A stretch of DNA of 64,000 nt from Cryptomeria japonica (Eukaryota > Streptophyta > Pinopsida > Cupressales > Cupressaceae). Below are positions 1 through 10,929 of this stretch, in pieces; position 1 is the first letter of the stretch; each line of letters opens with the position of its first letter. The notes under the pieces were generated by a model. That model saw only the letters and a program-made list of their open reading frames with translations, was not told the origin of the DNA and ran no database searches. The translations under genes and the position numbers were made by a program. The stretch is from the NCBI RefSeq assembly GCF_030272615.1, contig NC_081413.1:609031709-609095708 (forward strand), in the 5' to 3' direction.

Positions 1-1195
1 ATCGTCAAACAAGTCCCCTTCTGGAATAGATAGTTGATATACCCCATAACCATATATTGATACAATGACAAAAAAACCTAGCTAGTTTGGTTCAAATTTT
101 CCCTTCTTTTCCTGATCCTGTTGGTTGTGGGGATTCGCTTTTAGTACCAAGTCACCAACCTGAAACATTCGTGGCCTTACTTTATGGTTGTAGCTTCTGT
201 AAATCCACTGTTGATATGCTTTTAGATGATCAAAAGCATGTTGATTGCATTCATCTAGCAACTCCAACTCTTGTAGTCTGGATATACGATATTCCTCATC
301 TAGGATGAGTCCTTTCAATGATACTCTGAGTGAAGGTAGCTTGACCTCAATGGGTAAAATAGATTTTAATCCATACACAAGTGTACAGGGTGTGGCTCTG
401 GTAGGGGTGTGAATTCTAGTTCGGTATGCCCATAAGGCAGGGTTTAATTAGACATGCCAATCATGGCCAACATCATTCACAGTTTTCTTTAGGATTTTCA
501 AAATGGTTTTTTTAAAGATTTTGCTTGGCCATTTCCTTGAGGATAATAAGGTATGGAAAAGTGATGCTAAAAATGAAATCTTTCAAAAAATTCTTGCACA
601 TCTTGGTTCTTGAAGGGTCTACCATTGTCAGTGACAATAAAATTAGGAATGTCATACTAATAGATAATACAATTCAAAATGAAGGAGGATATTTGCTTTC
701 CAATGATAGTGGTTAATGGAACAACTTAGATCCACTTTGTGAAATACTCGGTGGCTGTGATTATGAATTTGTGTCCATTTGAGGAGGAGGGATGGATATT
801 ACCCACGAGGTCAAGTCCCCATTGACAAAATGCCCATGATGTCGTGAACGGTTGCAAATCCTATGCTGGTGCATTTATAAGATTTCCATGGATTTGACAT
901 TTCTGGCACTTTCTACCAAATTAAGAGGATTCTTTTTCCATGTTTAGCCAATAGTATCCCATTCTTAGAAGTTTCTTGGCTAGAGTAGGACCACTTGAAT
1001 GTGTACACAAATACCTTAGTGAACTTCTTGCAACGTAGTTTCAGATTCATCACTTTCCAGACACCTAAGGAGAGTACCATCAAGACCTTGTCGGTAAATC
1101 CTATTAGCTGTTAAGGTGTAACAGGCTACTTGATAGATAAAGTTTTATTTTTGGTTCTGGGATAAATCAAGTGGAAGGGTTATCTTTTAGATAGG
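1..1195 (-). pseudogene. Ty3/gypsy integrase (HHCC, DDE core, C-terminal domain), decayed
   Basis: Integrase inserts element cDNA into the genome. On the minus strand the order is a zinc-binding remnant near 900-1100, a core with DNGRPF near 620-640, a PQGNGQ stretch near 535-550 where the usual glutamate after NGQA reads as lysine, and a C-terminal part at 82-378 with LNPALWAYRT, LPIEV, LILDEEY and FQVGDLVL, the usual plant gypsy integrase tail. The reading continues in another frame to position 1. Several stops and frameshifts are present. The upstream part was separated by the copia solo LTR at 1201-2317. Confidence 0.85.
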
Positions 1196-1200
1196 TATAG

Positions 1201-2317
1201 TGTTGGAATCAATGAACATTGAGAGAGGGGGGGGGGATGAATTAGTGTCCTGAAATTTTTAACTTTGTTAATTTGTCCTTTAAACTACTTAATGCAAATG
1301 AATGAAAGAAAGATGCAAAAACACAAAGCAATCAACAACAACACCATAACACCATGATTTTTACGTGGAAACCCAGTTAGGGGAAAAACCACGATGGGGA
1401 TGAGACCCACAATATCAGTATACTCTGCAGAAGTAGAAAAATATTACATAAGGGGAATGCACATGCATTCAGGCACATTGCCTAGAGCTCACTGCTCAAA
1501 TTACAATAAGGGCTACAACCCTGGAAGACTCACTATCTTACAAATGATTACAAATAACAATTGGAAGGTCTAAACTAATAAACAACATCTACAAATGCCA
1601 AAAACATTTCTGGTTAAGCACAAAGTACTTTGTCCTGCAACATCGTTTTGTTATGATATTTTGCTATATTCCGAAGCTCTAATCTTTGAATTTTACACAT
1701 GAAACTGTGCACAATTACTCATACACACTTTGCACATGACTACTAATGTATATAATGATCATATCAACCGCCCTTATATATCCGCAAGATCAAATTATGT
1801 CTTCTACATGTCAGTACAAAAACGCATAACGTGCAAATAAAACGTGTTACCCAAGTCGGCTCAATCCAATCCAAAATAATCATGCAGACCAAAACAAATT
1901 GTCCACATGCTTCCCACAAGTCAGCTTAACATCCTCGAACACACAAATAATCACCAAAATTACTCTGCACGGTCCACACAACAAATATCCACACATTACT
2001 GTTGATGAACATTGTTCTATCTAGAAACCTGTATACTAGACCTTCCAACTTACTTGACGATCATCATCAAAGGCCACAAAACTGGAAGAGAGTATATTGC
2101 ATGTCCACAATACATTTTCGAGATCCTATACTCAACACAAATGAATTGCCAACCAAATTACTAAACGTTACCAAATATCCTATTCTATCTCACTGGACCT
2201 CATCAAACCTTAATCTCTCTTCCAGTATGAATGAATCATGAACTATGGATTGGATATCTAGCTCTAGTTGCCATCAATGATAACCTCTGATCATCTATGC
2301 AATGTCTCTTTCCAACA
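1201..2317 (-). mobile_element. Solo Ty1/copia LTR
   Basis: An 1117-bp LTR that on the minus strand begins TGTTGGAAAGAG and ends TTGATTCCAACA, so it has TGTTGG...CCAACA termini. It is homologous along its length to the LTR at 20790-21925. A perfect TSD, TATAG, lies at 1196-1200 and 2318-2322, and no internal copia sequence is present, so it is a solo LTR left by LTR-LTR recombination. A TATA-like motif (TATATAAG on the minus strand) lies near 1773-1780. A G-run at about 1227-1236 is the complement of the C-run that this family carries near its 3' end. Confidence 0.93.
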
Positions 2318-2322
2318 TATAG

Positions 2323-2847
2323 ATCTTCCCATAGGTTGAATAATTAGAACTAACTAGGTGGCATTTGACTTGGGAATCGAGATTGCCATAGGTAGAGGAA
2401 AACAATTGTTCCACCAGGAACTCATAACGATTCTTCTTTTCATGTATTTGTATAAGAGAGGCAATGGTTGTCTTGGCATCTGAAGCTTTGTTGTCCAGTC
2501 TTGGAATTTGTTTTTATTTGATCTCAACAAAGTATTTCTTAAAATCATCCACCATTCTTTTGTACGACATCAACTTGTCGTCCTTTGTTTGATAATCCTT
2601 ATTGACTTGATTAATGACCAATTGAGTGTCTCCATAGACTTGTAACTTTGTGATCTTCCATTCCACTACTACTTTGATGCCAGTGACTAGAGCTTCATAT
2701 TCAACTATATTGTTTGTGCATGGGAACATCAACCTATAATACTTGGGGATTGTGTGTCCTCGAGGAGTGACAAATAGGATTCTAGCACCCGATCCATGTT
2801 GGGTGTAAGATCCATTCAAGTATAGTACACATGGTTGTGTTGTAACT
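2323..2847 (-). pseudogene. Second (archaeal-type) RNase H of the Tat element
   Basis: Minus-strand reading of 2819-2514 shows an RNase H fold segment: LYLNGS (the usual first catalytic aspartate of YxDG reads N), then GSGA, CTNNIVEYEALVTG with its glutamate, and VYGDTQLVINQV with its aspartate. A domain of this kind between the polymerase RNase H and integrase is typical of Tat elements. It starts inside the insertion site of the solo LTR 2853-3826. Across that LTR the reading runs from PDTDVLA into VTTQPCVLYL with one copy of GCTAG, so the LTR split this domain. Sequence 2323-2513 leads to the integrase and is decayed. Confidence 0.85.
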
Positions 2848-2852
2848 GCTAG

Positions 2853-3826
2853 TGTCGTGCTCTATGAAGTGTACCTGTACCTGCAACCACAATGCACTCA
2901 ATAAATCATTACAAGCAATGGTTAGAAAATTGAAACAATGGAAGACAAAACCATAGCTAATCGACTTATTGCCTCCTAGTAAATGCGAGTATGAATTTTT
3001 CTCTCAGAAATGCAAATTCCAGTGACTTGACTACACTTAGATGGAGGATTTGAATGCTGAAAATGCATGATCTAGCAAGAATAGCATGATTAAGCTATAT
3101 GAATGATTGATTATCCTAGCATGATTAAGCTAATATTTAAGCTAAATTGAGCATGATAACATTGCTAAGAATGATAAACTATAAGCTAGATGCCTATAGT
3201 AACAATGCTTAAGATAAAATCAAATTGGGACCAAATGAATGTGAATTGGCATGAATTCATAAATTGGCCATTTGTTCTCCAAAATAGGGTCTATTTATAG
3301 GATTTCCCAAGGCTAGGGGTGAGTTGGCATGAATCAACGGTTGAGATTGATCTGAAGATATCAATGGTTAAATTGGAGGAAGTTGGCAAAGGGAGTTGGA
3401 TTAAAGGGAACATTTAGTGACAAGTGTCACAAAGGTTCTAGAAGATGTTGGATGAAAGGGGACAAGGTGGTAGGTAGAATGGGTTAAGTTTAGGAATGGT
3501 TAGGTTTAGGAGTGGTAGAAGTTAGGAGAATTTGAATTTAGAAATTCAAATATTAGGAAAATGACTAATTAGTTTCAACAACTCATGAATTTGAATTGTT
3601 TTAATTAATTAGGAGTTGGAAGAAATGATTTTGGTGGAGGGAATTAATTAATTAAAGGGGTGAAATGAAATGAACCTATTTAATAAATCCTTAGATTTAT
3701 TAATAAGTAGATGAATGAGAGATTTAATTAAATTGTTTTATGAATTCAATTAAATTTGGGAGGAGGGATTAATTAAATAATTGCTTATTTAATTAATTAT
3801 CTTAAGACCATTTTTAGGTGTATACA
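2853..3826 (-). mobile_element. Solo Ty3/gypsy LTR (TGTATACACC family)
   Basis: A 974-bp LTR. On the minus strand it begins TGTATACACCTAAAAATGG and ends AGAGCACGACA. It aligns with the 5' LTR of the element at 59416-60477, including the start, the runs of ATTAATTAA and the end region. The TSD GCTAG is perfect at 2848-2852 and 3827-3831. A TATA box (TATAAATA, minus) lies at 3292-3299. No internal sequence is present. It interrupts the second RNase H of the surrounding element in frame. Confidence 0.95.
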
Positions 3827-3831
3827 GCTAG

Positions 3832-4200
3832 GACATCTGTATCCGGGAATTCAATATGCATCAGATGATTATCTTGCAATGGTGCTTTAGCTAACTGATC
3901 TGCTATTTCTTGGCCCTTGATGGCTCTTCTATCCATATATTGAATGTCAAACTCGCTCGAATCATTACCTACTTTTCTAATCTACCTATTAGAGTGGCCT
4001 TGTTGAGTAGATATTTTAATGGATCTATCTTTGCTATAAGCTTTATTGTGTGGGTTAACATACAGTGTCGCAACTTTTGAGATGCAAACACTACAACCAA
4101 ACAATCCTTTTCAATAAATATGTAGTTAAGTTCATAACCACTCAATGTTTTGTTGATATAGTAAACAACCATTTCTTTGTCTATTGAATCTTCCTATGCT
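3832..4200 (-). pseudogene. Reverse-transcriptase-linked RNase H and connector
   Basis: Minus-strand reading shows the polymerase-associated RNase H of plant gypsy elements: VVYYINKTLSGYELNY, IEKDCLVVVFASQKLRHC and LIAKIDPLKYLL. In another frame the connector GQEIADQLA...PLQDN and HIEFPDTDVLA leads to the second RNase H. RNase H removes the RNA strand during reverse transcription. The copy is frameshifted between the two parts. Confidence 0.85.
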
Positions 4201-5156
4201 AGCAAAGCTCCCAAAGATACCTCGATTGATGAGATGTATAAAAGAAGTTGTTTTTCTATTATTAGTGGCACTAATATAGGTGGATTCATTAGATATTTCT
4301 TTAACTGATCAAAGGATTCTTCACATTTTTCCTCCCATTTGAAAAGAACATTCTTGTGTAGTAAATGAGTGAAAGGCAGATATTTGTCGACTAGCTACGC
4401 GATGAATCTTCTGATGGATTGTATCCTTCCTTGTAGTGATCTTAATTGGTTGATGTTTCTAGGAGATGACATCTCCATGATTGTTGTACCTTTTTTGGAT
4501 CTACCTCAATGCCTTTTGCTGACACTATGTACCCTAGGAGTTTGTCGGACATAACTTCTAATATATACTTCTTCAAATTTAGCCATACATTGAATTTTTT
4601 CAATATCTGAAAGATTTTATTGAGGATCTCTAAATGTCCTTCCCTTGTGAATGATTTGGCTAGTAAGTCATCTACATAGTCCTCCATGAACGTGTGCATC
4701 ATGTCATGGAATTTTGTGGTCATGGTACGTTGATAAGTCACTCCTACATTCTTCAATCCAAAAGGCATGGCATTCCAACAATAGGTACCCTACTAGCATG
4801 TAAAAGTTGTTTTGTACTAGTTTTCAGATGTTATTTTAATTTGATTGTAACCTAGGAAACCATCCATGAGTGATAACATGGCGTGTCCTGCTATTAATTC
4901 CACAATTGTTTCTATACTAGGTAAAGGAAAGTCATCCTTTCGACAAGCTTTATTAAGGTCTCTGAAATCTGTGCATATCTGAATGCTCTAGTCTAGTTTT
5001 GATATAGGTACAATTTTGGAAATCCATTTTTCATAGTCGATCAGTCAGATGAATCCTACATCTAGTATTGTTTTCAATTCTACTTTGACTAGAAGTGCTA
5101 CATGTGGATGCATCTTTCTTAGCTTCTTCTTTACTGGCTTAGCTCCAGGAGCTATG
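4201..5156 (-). pseudogene. Ty3/gypsy reverse transcriptase, decayed
   Basis: Minus-strand polymerase core. Recognisable pieces in order are KKLRKMHPHVALLVK and LKTILDVGFI at 5045-5140, DFRDLNKACRKDDFPLP near 4925, MPFGLKNVGVTYQR at 4768-4725, and MEDYVDDLLAKS near 4690-4655, which carries the YVDD-type active site. SDKLLGYIVSAKGIEVDP follows near 4550-4490. Stops occur after SKLD and in the segment around 4800-4860. In life this domain copies element RNA into DNA. Confidence 0.88.
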
Positions 5157-5270
5157 GATAGGTGGTGCATGATTAAATATAGATCTATCCCTGACATATC
5201 AACATATGACCAAGATAGGTGGTGTATGATTAAATCTGGATCTATCCCTGACATATCAACATATGACCAA
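5157..5270. repeat. 57-bp tandem duplication inside the pol region
   Basis: Units 5157-5213 and 5214-5270 are near-identical and 57 bp long, so 19 codons are duplicated in frame. On the minus strand both copies encode a SYVDMSGID...HHLS segment just before the start of the reverse transcriptase. The few differences between copies suggest the duplication is not very recent. Confidence 0.9.
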
Positions 5271-5742
5271 GCAAAATTGATTTGCTTTTCTTTGAAGAAC
5301 TTTGTGAAGTTTGGTCTCTCCTAATCTATTAATGATGTAGCCAGATGTACAGTCTTTTTTGTTTCTGCAGTGCCAATGTTTATTGATTGTGTTGGCTCAA
5401 TCAATATCGATGATCTTTCCTGATAATGCTCAAGAAGAGTGTCAAGTCTTTCATCCATCAGTGCCTCAAAGAGGTTTTCACTATTGGATTCACCCTTTAT
5501 TTTTATTTTTGTATGATCTAACACTGCCCTTTCATGGTTTTCACCATTGGATTGAGTTTTTGCTTGATTTGTTTTGTGGCTAAAAGAATTGGCACTCCCC
5601 TGGTCAAAAGCTTCGCTGTGAGATCTTCTAGTGAGACATGTTTCTGAATTCACTGAATAAAGGTGATAGAAAATAGCATCGTCATCTTGGAAGATGGGTA
5701 CATTAAGCAGTTCTGTTTGTTCCCAGTCGATAAGTTTGGGAT
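5271..5742 (-). pseudogene. Protease-to-polymerase linker of the Tat element
   Basis: The minus-strand reading 5653-5321 gives a 110-residue polar segment (MNSETCLTRRSHSEAF... LEHYQERSSILIEP) with no catalytic motif that I recognise. Its place between the G-patch/protease region and reverse transcriptase, and its continuation into FAWSYVDMSGID, show that it belongs to the same polyprotein. Solo LTR 5748-6532 lies directly upstream on the coding strand. Confidence 0.6.
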
Positions 5743-5747
5743 GTACC

Positions 5748-6532
5748 TGTAGACACCTAAAATTGTCCAGTTTAATTAAATAAATATTTTATTTATTTAA
5801 TTATCTAAGCCTATTTCTTCTATTAATTAAATAAAATTTTATTTATTTAATTAATTCATTTATCCTCTTCTAGCCTTATTTTTTCATTTAAATAAATTTA
5901 TTTATTTATTTAAATTATCCCTGTCCTAAATTAAATAAATATTTTATTTATTTAATTGTCCAATTTCTTCTATTAATTAAATAAATCTTTATTTATTTAA
6001 TTAATTCATTATCTTTTTCTACATATGACACATGTCATTCATCTCTTAATTCCTACACTACCTACCTCTTTCATTATTTTGGTATTTCTTTTACCTACCC
6101 TCTAATCCTAGCCGACCTCTCTTTTTACACCTCTCAATCTTAACCCTCCATTTCATATTGTGTCTTCTATTTAAGGAGATACTTTCTTCATTGCCAAACC
6201 CTAATCACTCATGCTAATCATCAATTTTGAAGACTTGGCTACACTACGATCCTACTTGCAACCACATTCCGTTCTTTGTTGAGCTCTTGTGCATACAAAA
6301 ATCTGAGAGCAAATATATCAAGCAAGATCAATGGAGATAGGAAGAATGGAGATCAAAACCCTATTGGACATGTGATTGGTATAATCTTTGTGATTTTGAA
6401 TTATTTGCATTGTCTTAGGTAATCTTCATATGTTATGGTGGATCTTTGTTCATTGTTAGGCTAGGGTTTAGTGGTTGGATTCATTTAGCCTTTCAATATT
6501 GTTGTTATTGTTATCCATTTTCACCATATACA
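5748..6532 (+). mobile_element. Solo LTR, TGTAGACACC family, copy 1
   Basis: A 785-bp LTR starting TGTAGACACCTAAAATTG and ending CACCATATACA, flanked by a perfect TSD GTACC (5743-5747, 6533-6537). Homologous copies are 35880-36671 (minus) and 45974-46866 (plus). The first 260 bp hold five AT-rich palindromes of the form AATTAAATAAA...TTTATTTAATT spaced some tens of bases apart. No gypsy or copia interior of this family occurs in the window, so its superfamily is unknown. Confidence 0.94.
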
Positions 6533-6537
6533 GTACC

Positions 6538-7059
6538 AATGGTAAGGAATCATTTGGTGGGTTAAGGTATAAGGCAGTAAGGGCCATGATGGAAATATTG
6601 TCAAGGTTTGTGATAGCAAAGTCGAGGTTCATGATAGTACTCTCCTTAGGATCATCTATCCCATTTTGTATCTGATTGTCCTCACTAGAGTCATCGATAT
6701 GTTATGGTCCAAATTTAAATGGCCGTGACCTTGAGATTTGTCCTTCATAGAGAACAGGTGTATATGTTTATATCATATTAATATCTTTATCTTCATAGGA
6801 CCATGCAGAAGGTGAAAGTGAATCTCGCTCCCATTTATTTGAGTCTATTTCAGAACTAGCTTGCAATATATGTTTTTGTTCATAGAGATTTTGGGTACCT
6901 TCCTCTCTCTTGATGGCAAGTTCTTCTTGTTTTCGATTATTCTCTTCCTCTTGTTGCTTGTGTACTACTTCTTCTTCTTATTCTTCTTCTTGGACTGCTT
7001 CTTCTTCTTCTTGTTTAGATGTTATTTTTTTCTTTCTTATCCATGACCCAGTTTTTCCT
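6538..7059 (-). other. Decayed pol linker with lysine-rich low-complexity tract
   Basis: Part of the Tat element between the G-patch and the polymerase linker. No domain is recognised. Around 6930-7030 the plus strand is rich in TTCTTC/TCTTCTTC triplets, read as a run of lysines with a few serines and asparagines on the minus strand. This follows directly after the G-patch reading. Confidence 0.5.
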
Positions 7060-7245
7060 ATCCAAAACCTAGTCCTGCCTTGTTTTTGGCATTTTGAGAA
7101 GGAATCCGTATAGGTTCAAGAATACCTTCTTTTATTTTACCTATAGGACCACTACCACCATATCCCATTTTTTGCAAAATATGAAATTATTTTCCATATT
7201 GTTCTATTGGTATGCTAACATTATATATTTCTTGTTGGGATTTAT
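7060..7245 (-). pseudogene. G-patch motif of the gypsy polyprotein
   Basis: Minus-strand reading contains EQYGK, FHILQKMGYGG, GPIGKIKEGILEPI and NAKNKAGLGF. This matches the G-patch consensus: an aromatic/hydrophobic start, LxxMGY, G-GxGxG, an invariant-like EPI, and a final GLGF. G-patches bind nucleic acid or helicase partners and are known after the protease of some retroviruses; I recall similar segments in plant Tat-type polyproteins. One stop follows EQYGK. The DED-rich stretch upstream leads back to the protease segment. Confidence 0.8.
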
Positions 7246-8369
7246 CTTCATCTTTGTACAACTATAGTAGGATATCTTTGTCATCACTTTCATCAGATAG
7301 AGTACCTACTCTTACAAATGCACCATCAAAAATCTTGACTGGTTGTGAAGATTGTTGTTTGGATGTTGATGGTTTCCCAAATGATTTTGGGGAAATTTGT
7401 AACTTTGAGAGACATAAAGAATGTTCAAAAGAGTTTTCTCCCATACCCTTATCTTTCAGCTAAATCTTTTTCTCAAAATTTATTGATAAATAATTGAGTT
7501 GAGTTTCATTGCTTGATGAAGTAGAAGCGAGAGCTTCCTTGTTTTGTGGTACAAGGACATCTTGAACTACCTTGAGATTATCGCAATACTAAAAGGGATT
7601 AGAATCTGCTGAGATTGATATTTCTTGTCCATTGTAGGGGAATTTCAAACATTGGTGGTAGGTAGATGGCACTACCTGCATTTCGTGGATCCAATGTCAA
7701 CCCAAGAGTATGTTATAGGACAAGTTTATGTCCAAGACTTGGCAGATTGTATCTTTCTGCATTGGTCCCACTATGATGGGAAATACCATTAATCCTTCTG
7801 AAGATCTCTCTTCATCATCATAAGATTTGATGGTTATCTTTCTCTTAAGATCTATATTATTTTCTGAGAAACCTAATGCATAGATAAGCTTTAAAGTACA
7901 AAAAATTTAGTCCAGCTTCTTTATATATTAATACACATTTGACCTAATGTTTATAGATTAAAACCTCAATATAGAGGGGAGTGTTATGCGGATGACTCAA
8001 GGAGACATCATCGTTCTTGGAAAATGATAGATTGTGAGGCGCAGTTAAATGCCCCACCATGACTTGGAATCGATCGACATCCAAATTGTTTGGTACCGTG
8101 GTGTCCACTAGAGCTCTTTCTAGAATATCCTTATGCACAGGTGAGATTTTAAGAAGTTCTAGTATGGATATTTGTGCTGGTGTCTTTTGCAATTGATCTA
8201 CTAGGTTGTATTGAGTTGAAGGGATAGTAGATGTTTTAGATGTGTTTCCTTTCAATACAAACTTATTAGACTGTCCTCGTGTGGTTACATTTACCGATCT
8301 ATAGGCTTGCTTATCCTTTATTTTGATGACATTTATTTGGTTGTCAGACATGGAAATGTGATTAATCAC
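7246..8369 (-). pseudogene. Ty3/gypsy protease region, decayed
   Basis: The minus reading 8369-7944 carries the pre-protease block YNLVDQLQKTPAQISILELL, ERALVDTTVPNNLDVDRFQ, MVGHLT and HPHNTPLYIEVLIYK, characteristic of plant gypsy elements. The catalytic DxGA region reads KEAGLN, so the aspartate is lost. Then come LKRKITIKSYDDEERSSEG, VGPMQKDTICQVLDLNLSYN and TWIHEMQVVPSTYHQCLKFP (about 7850-7620), the rest of the aspartic protease fold. A later segment, FGKPSTSKQQSSQPVKIFDG at 7262-7444, links to the G-patch. Stops are frequent. Confidence 0.85.
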
Positions 8370-8495
8370 TTTGCTTCCTTTGTTGTTCGATGAAGAGGGT
8401 TCTCCCTTTTCATAATTCCTTTAAATTGTTGTTCGATGAAGAGGGTTTTCCTTTCCTTTAAGTTTCAGTTTCTGAGATCTTGTCAAAATGGGCAT
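8370..8495 (-). pseudogene. Gag N-terminus remnant; gag core deleted
   Basis: An ATG at 8493-8495 (minus) opens MPILTRSQKLKLKGKEN. It resembles MPVLTRA at the gag start of the second Tat element (62859). Instead of about 300 residues of gag, the sequence passes within some 40 codons to the pre-protease block. A direct repeat of about 20 bp (TTGTTGTTCGATGAAGAGGG on the plus strand) occurs at 8380-8399 and again near 8428-8447, at the presumed deletion joint. Confidence 0.65.
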
Positions 8496-8875
8496 GCAAG
8501 TGATTGAAATTGTTTTAAACTTTTGATCTTTGTTGTGAGTGCCAATTTAATATGAGATACCTAAGTCAAATAGGAAAGATACTTCCTATTGATAAGACTA
8601 GGGCAATATGAGTTGTAGCCTTGTTTTGTGATAAAGAATGACATATCTTGATAAATGAAACTATGCCGAACCTTAGAACAATAATTACATTTAAATTTGT
8701 TTGATCTAAGTTTATATGAAACAATTGTACTTGTAGTAACCTAATTTTTCCCAGTTTAATAGATGTTTTGATGATAACTAAGCTCAACTCTGAAAAGGGG
8801 GTCTGAAAATGATTCTAGTTTTATAAGAAAATTTAATATATGCTCTTTGTCTCAGAAGTTTTACAATCAACAAGT

Positions 8876-9310
8876 TGATGCACTAAAAGATACAATGAAT
8901 ATGCTAAAATATATGATCAATGCGCTTCTCTATTCTACTTATGTGCTATATTGTCCCCTGAATGCGTTAAGCTATCCTACAGATGCACTAAACTGGGACT
9001 AAATTTGAACATTTTGACCATGTTGAAGGTTGAAAATTTTCCTTGTCTGATGCGCTACTATTGACGCTTGATGCATTGTTGTATTACTTTGATGCGTTAC
9101 TATATTTCATCTATGTGCTACAAGAAGACCTTGATTCGTTGTTGTATTACTCTGATGCGCTACTATGTTTCGTCTATGCGCTATAAGAAGACCTTGATTC
9201 GTTGTTGTATTACTCTAACACGCTACTATGTTTCATCTATGCGCTACAAGAAGACCTTGATGCACTGTTGTATTACTCTGATACACTAATTTTGTCTATC
9301 AATGCGTTAA
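8876..9310 (-). repeat. Leader motif cluster 2 (TGCGCTA family) with 63-bp tandem repeat
   Basis: About seventeen degenerate copies of GATGCGCTA/AATGCGTTA-type words are scattered here on the plus strand; the coding strand reads TAGCGCAT. Three of the intervals form a tandem array of 63-bp units at 9091-9153, 9154-9216 and 9217-9279. The same word recurs at 20030-20330 in the same leader, on the other side of the inserted element 9570-19224. No protein coding is apparent. Confidence 0.8.
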
Positions 9311-9569
9311 ACTGCTCCGTGACTAGAAATTTTGTCAATTTGACTGTGTTTTGTGTGAAAAATATGTGTGTTTAATGGATGATCTTCTGGAAAATGATTG
9401 AAAATACAACATCAAGTAATAAGATAGCAGTTTTGATTTGTTTCACTCTATGATCTAAACAATAAGTGTATGTTTCAAGGATTTTTTCAAATCCCCTTTG
9501 TTTTCACTAGTTTGAACAATAAAGACACATCAGTCAAACTCTTCTATTCTCAAGGGTCATTAATGATAC

Positions 9570-10819
9570 TGTAGACACCTAAAAATGTCTCATTGATCAT
9601 GTGCTAATTATTCGTCTAATTAGTTAAATAATTCTTTAATTATTTAATTAAGTTAATTAATCTTATTCTTCTAAATTCATATTTCTTTGTCATCTTACTA
9701 ATTATTCCAATTCCTATTATATCATCGTTTAATCATTTAAACTATTTTCTAATGTTAATTAAATATTTATTATTTAATTAATTATGATTTTTAATCCTCA
9801 ATTTAAATAATCTTTATTATTTAAATAAATTCATTTTCATTTTCTATCTCTATTCAATTAATCATTAACCCTTTTCTAAATATTAATTAAACATGATTTT
9901 GAATTCTTTAATTTAAATAATCTTAATTATTTAATTAAATTAAATTTCTAAATAATTAAATAATTTCTTTATATAATTTAATTAACTAATTAATTTCATT
10001 TGATTCCAAATCCCCAAATTCTAATTTCTCCTAATTTCATTTAATTTCATATTTCTTCTGATTTCTCCTAATTTCAAATATATGCGCATGATTTCAAAAA
10101 TCAAATTGAATTCCAAAGTCAAGTTCTAAATATATTCAAATAACAAATTGAATTTAAAATAAATTCAATATTTGAATTAAATCTCATGCAAAGATTAAAT
10201 TTAAAATCAAAGTCAAAGTTCAAGCACATGCTAAATTAATTAATTCAACTATCTCTTCAATCTCTATTTCTATCTTTTAGTTAGCTTTTTCTAAATAAAG
10301 CTCTCAATTAGTCATCTTTAGTTAACTATCTCCTCCTCTTTAATTATCCTCCAATCATTTTTTTTCATCCTTCAATCAACTTTTTCTCAATCAGCTAACT
10401 TTTTTATCTATTCAATCAATTATGTTCCACCTCCAAATCAGCAGTTCAACTATTAATCAGCATGTGAGCTAGCCTAAGTTCCACCTCTTGATCATTTTGT
10501 TCCACCTATCAATCAATCTCATCTAGTTATCTATAAATTGAGCATTCAATTCCTCACAATTCCTCTGAATCACGAACTTTGAATCTTTGTGTCATTTGCA
10601 GGTTGCCAGCGCGATATCTAAGAGCCACCATACCACAAAGAAGAGAAGAACAATGGAAGCTACATGTGATCATGGAATAGGAAGAATTGATTAAATATTT
10701 ATATCCTCGTTACTTTGATTGTATCATTTCATTGAGTTTGTTTGAATTCTATTAGGATAGGGATTTGTGATTTTCCTTTTATTTCTAGTTAATTACATTA
10801 TTAATTTTAGCATATGACA
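9570..10819 (+). repeat. 5' LTR of the LARD-like element
   Basis: 1250 bp, starting TGTAGACACCTAAAAATGTC and ending CATATGACA. It is very AT-rich with many ATTAATTA and TTTAATTATT words. A TATA-like motif TATAAATT lies at 10532-10539, roughly 290 bp before the end, a plausible promoter. Its first 15 bases equal those of the solo-LTR family at 5748, but the rest differs. Confidence 0.93.
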
Positions 10820-10841
10820 TTTTGGTGAACCCGACGTGAAC
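10820..10841 (+). other. Primer-binding-site candidate
   Basis: TTTTGGTGAACCCGACGTGA starts at the base after the 5' LTR. The first 13 bases equal those in the element at 51875-59020 (minus strand 58139-58127). A site of this kind, directly after the LTR, pairs with a tRNA 3' end to start cDNA synthesis. I did not assign the tRNA. Confidence 0.75.
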
Positions 10842-10929
10842 TAACATCAATTTAACCTTCTCTATTTTCTGTGTGATTTGCAGATCGTACGAATTTTCAT
10901 TTTTTTGCAAGATTGTATGGATTGCACAA

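Noticed and set aside
6861-7113. Plus-strand Phe/Leu/Ser-rich open frames
   Set aside because: They are shadows of the lysine-rich and G-patch segments read on the minus strand.
9068-9289. Open frame with repeated CCITLMRYY-like segments
   Set aside because: It is the translation of the 63-bp tandem repeat in the non-coding leader of the Tat element.
8876-9310. Spaced repeats considered as a CRISPR array
   Set aside because: Repeats are short and degenerate and the spacers are themselves repeated at 63 bp; the setting is a plant retrotransposon leader.
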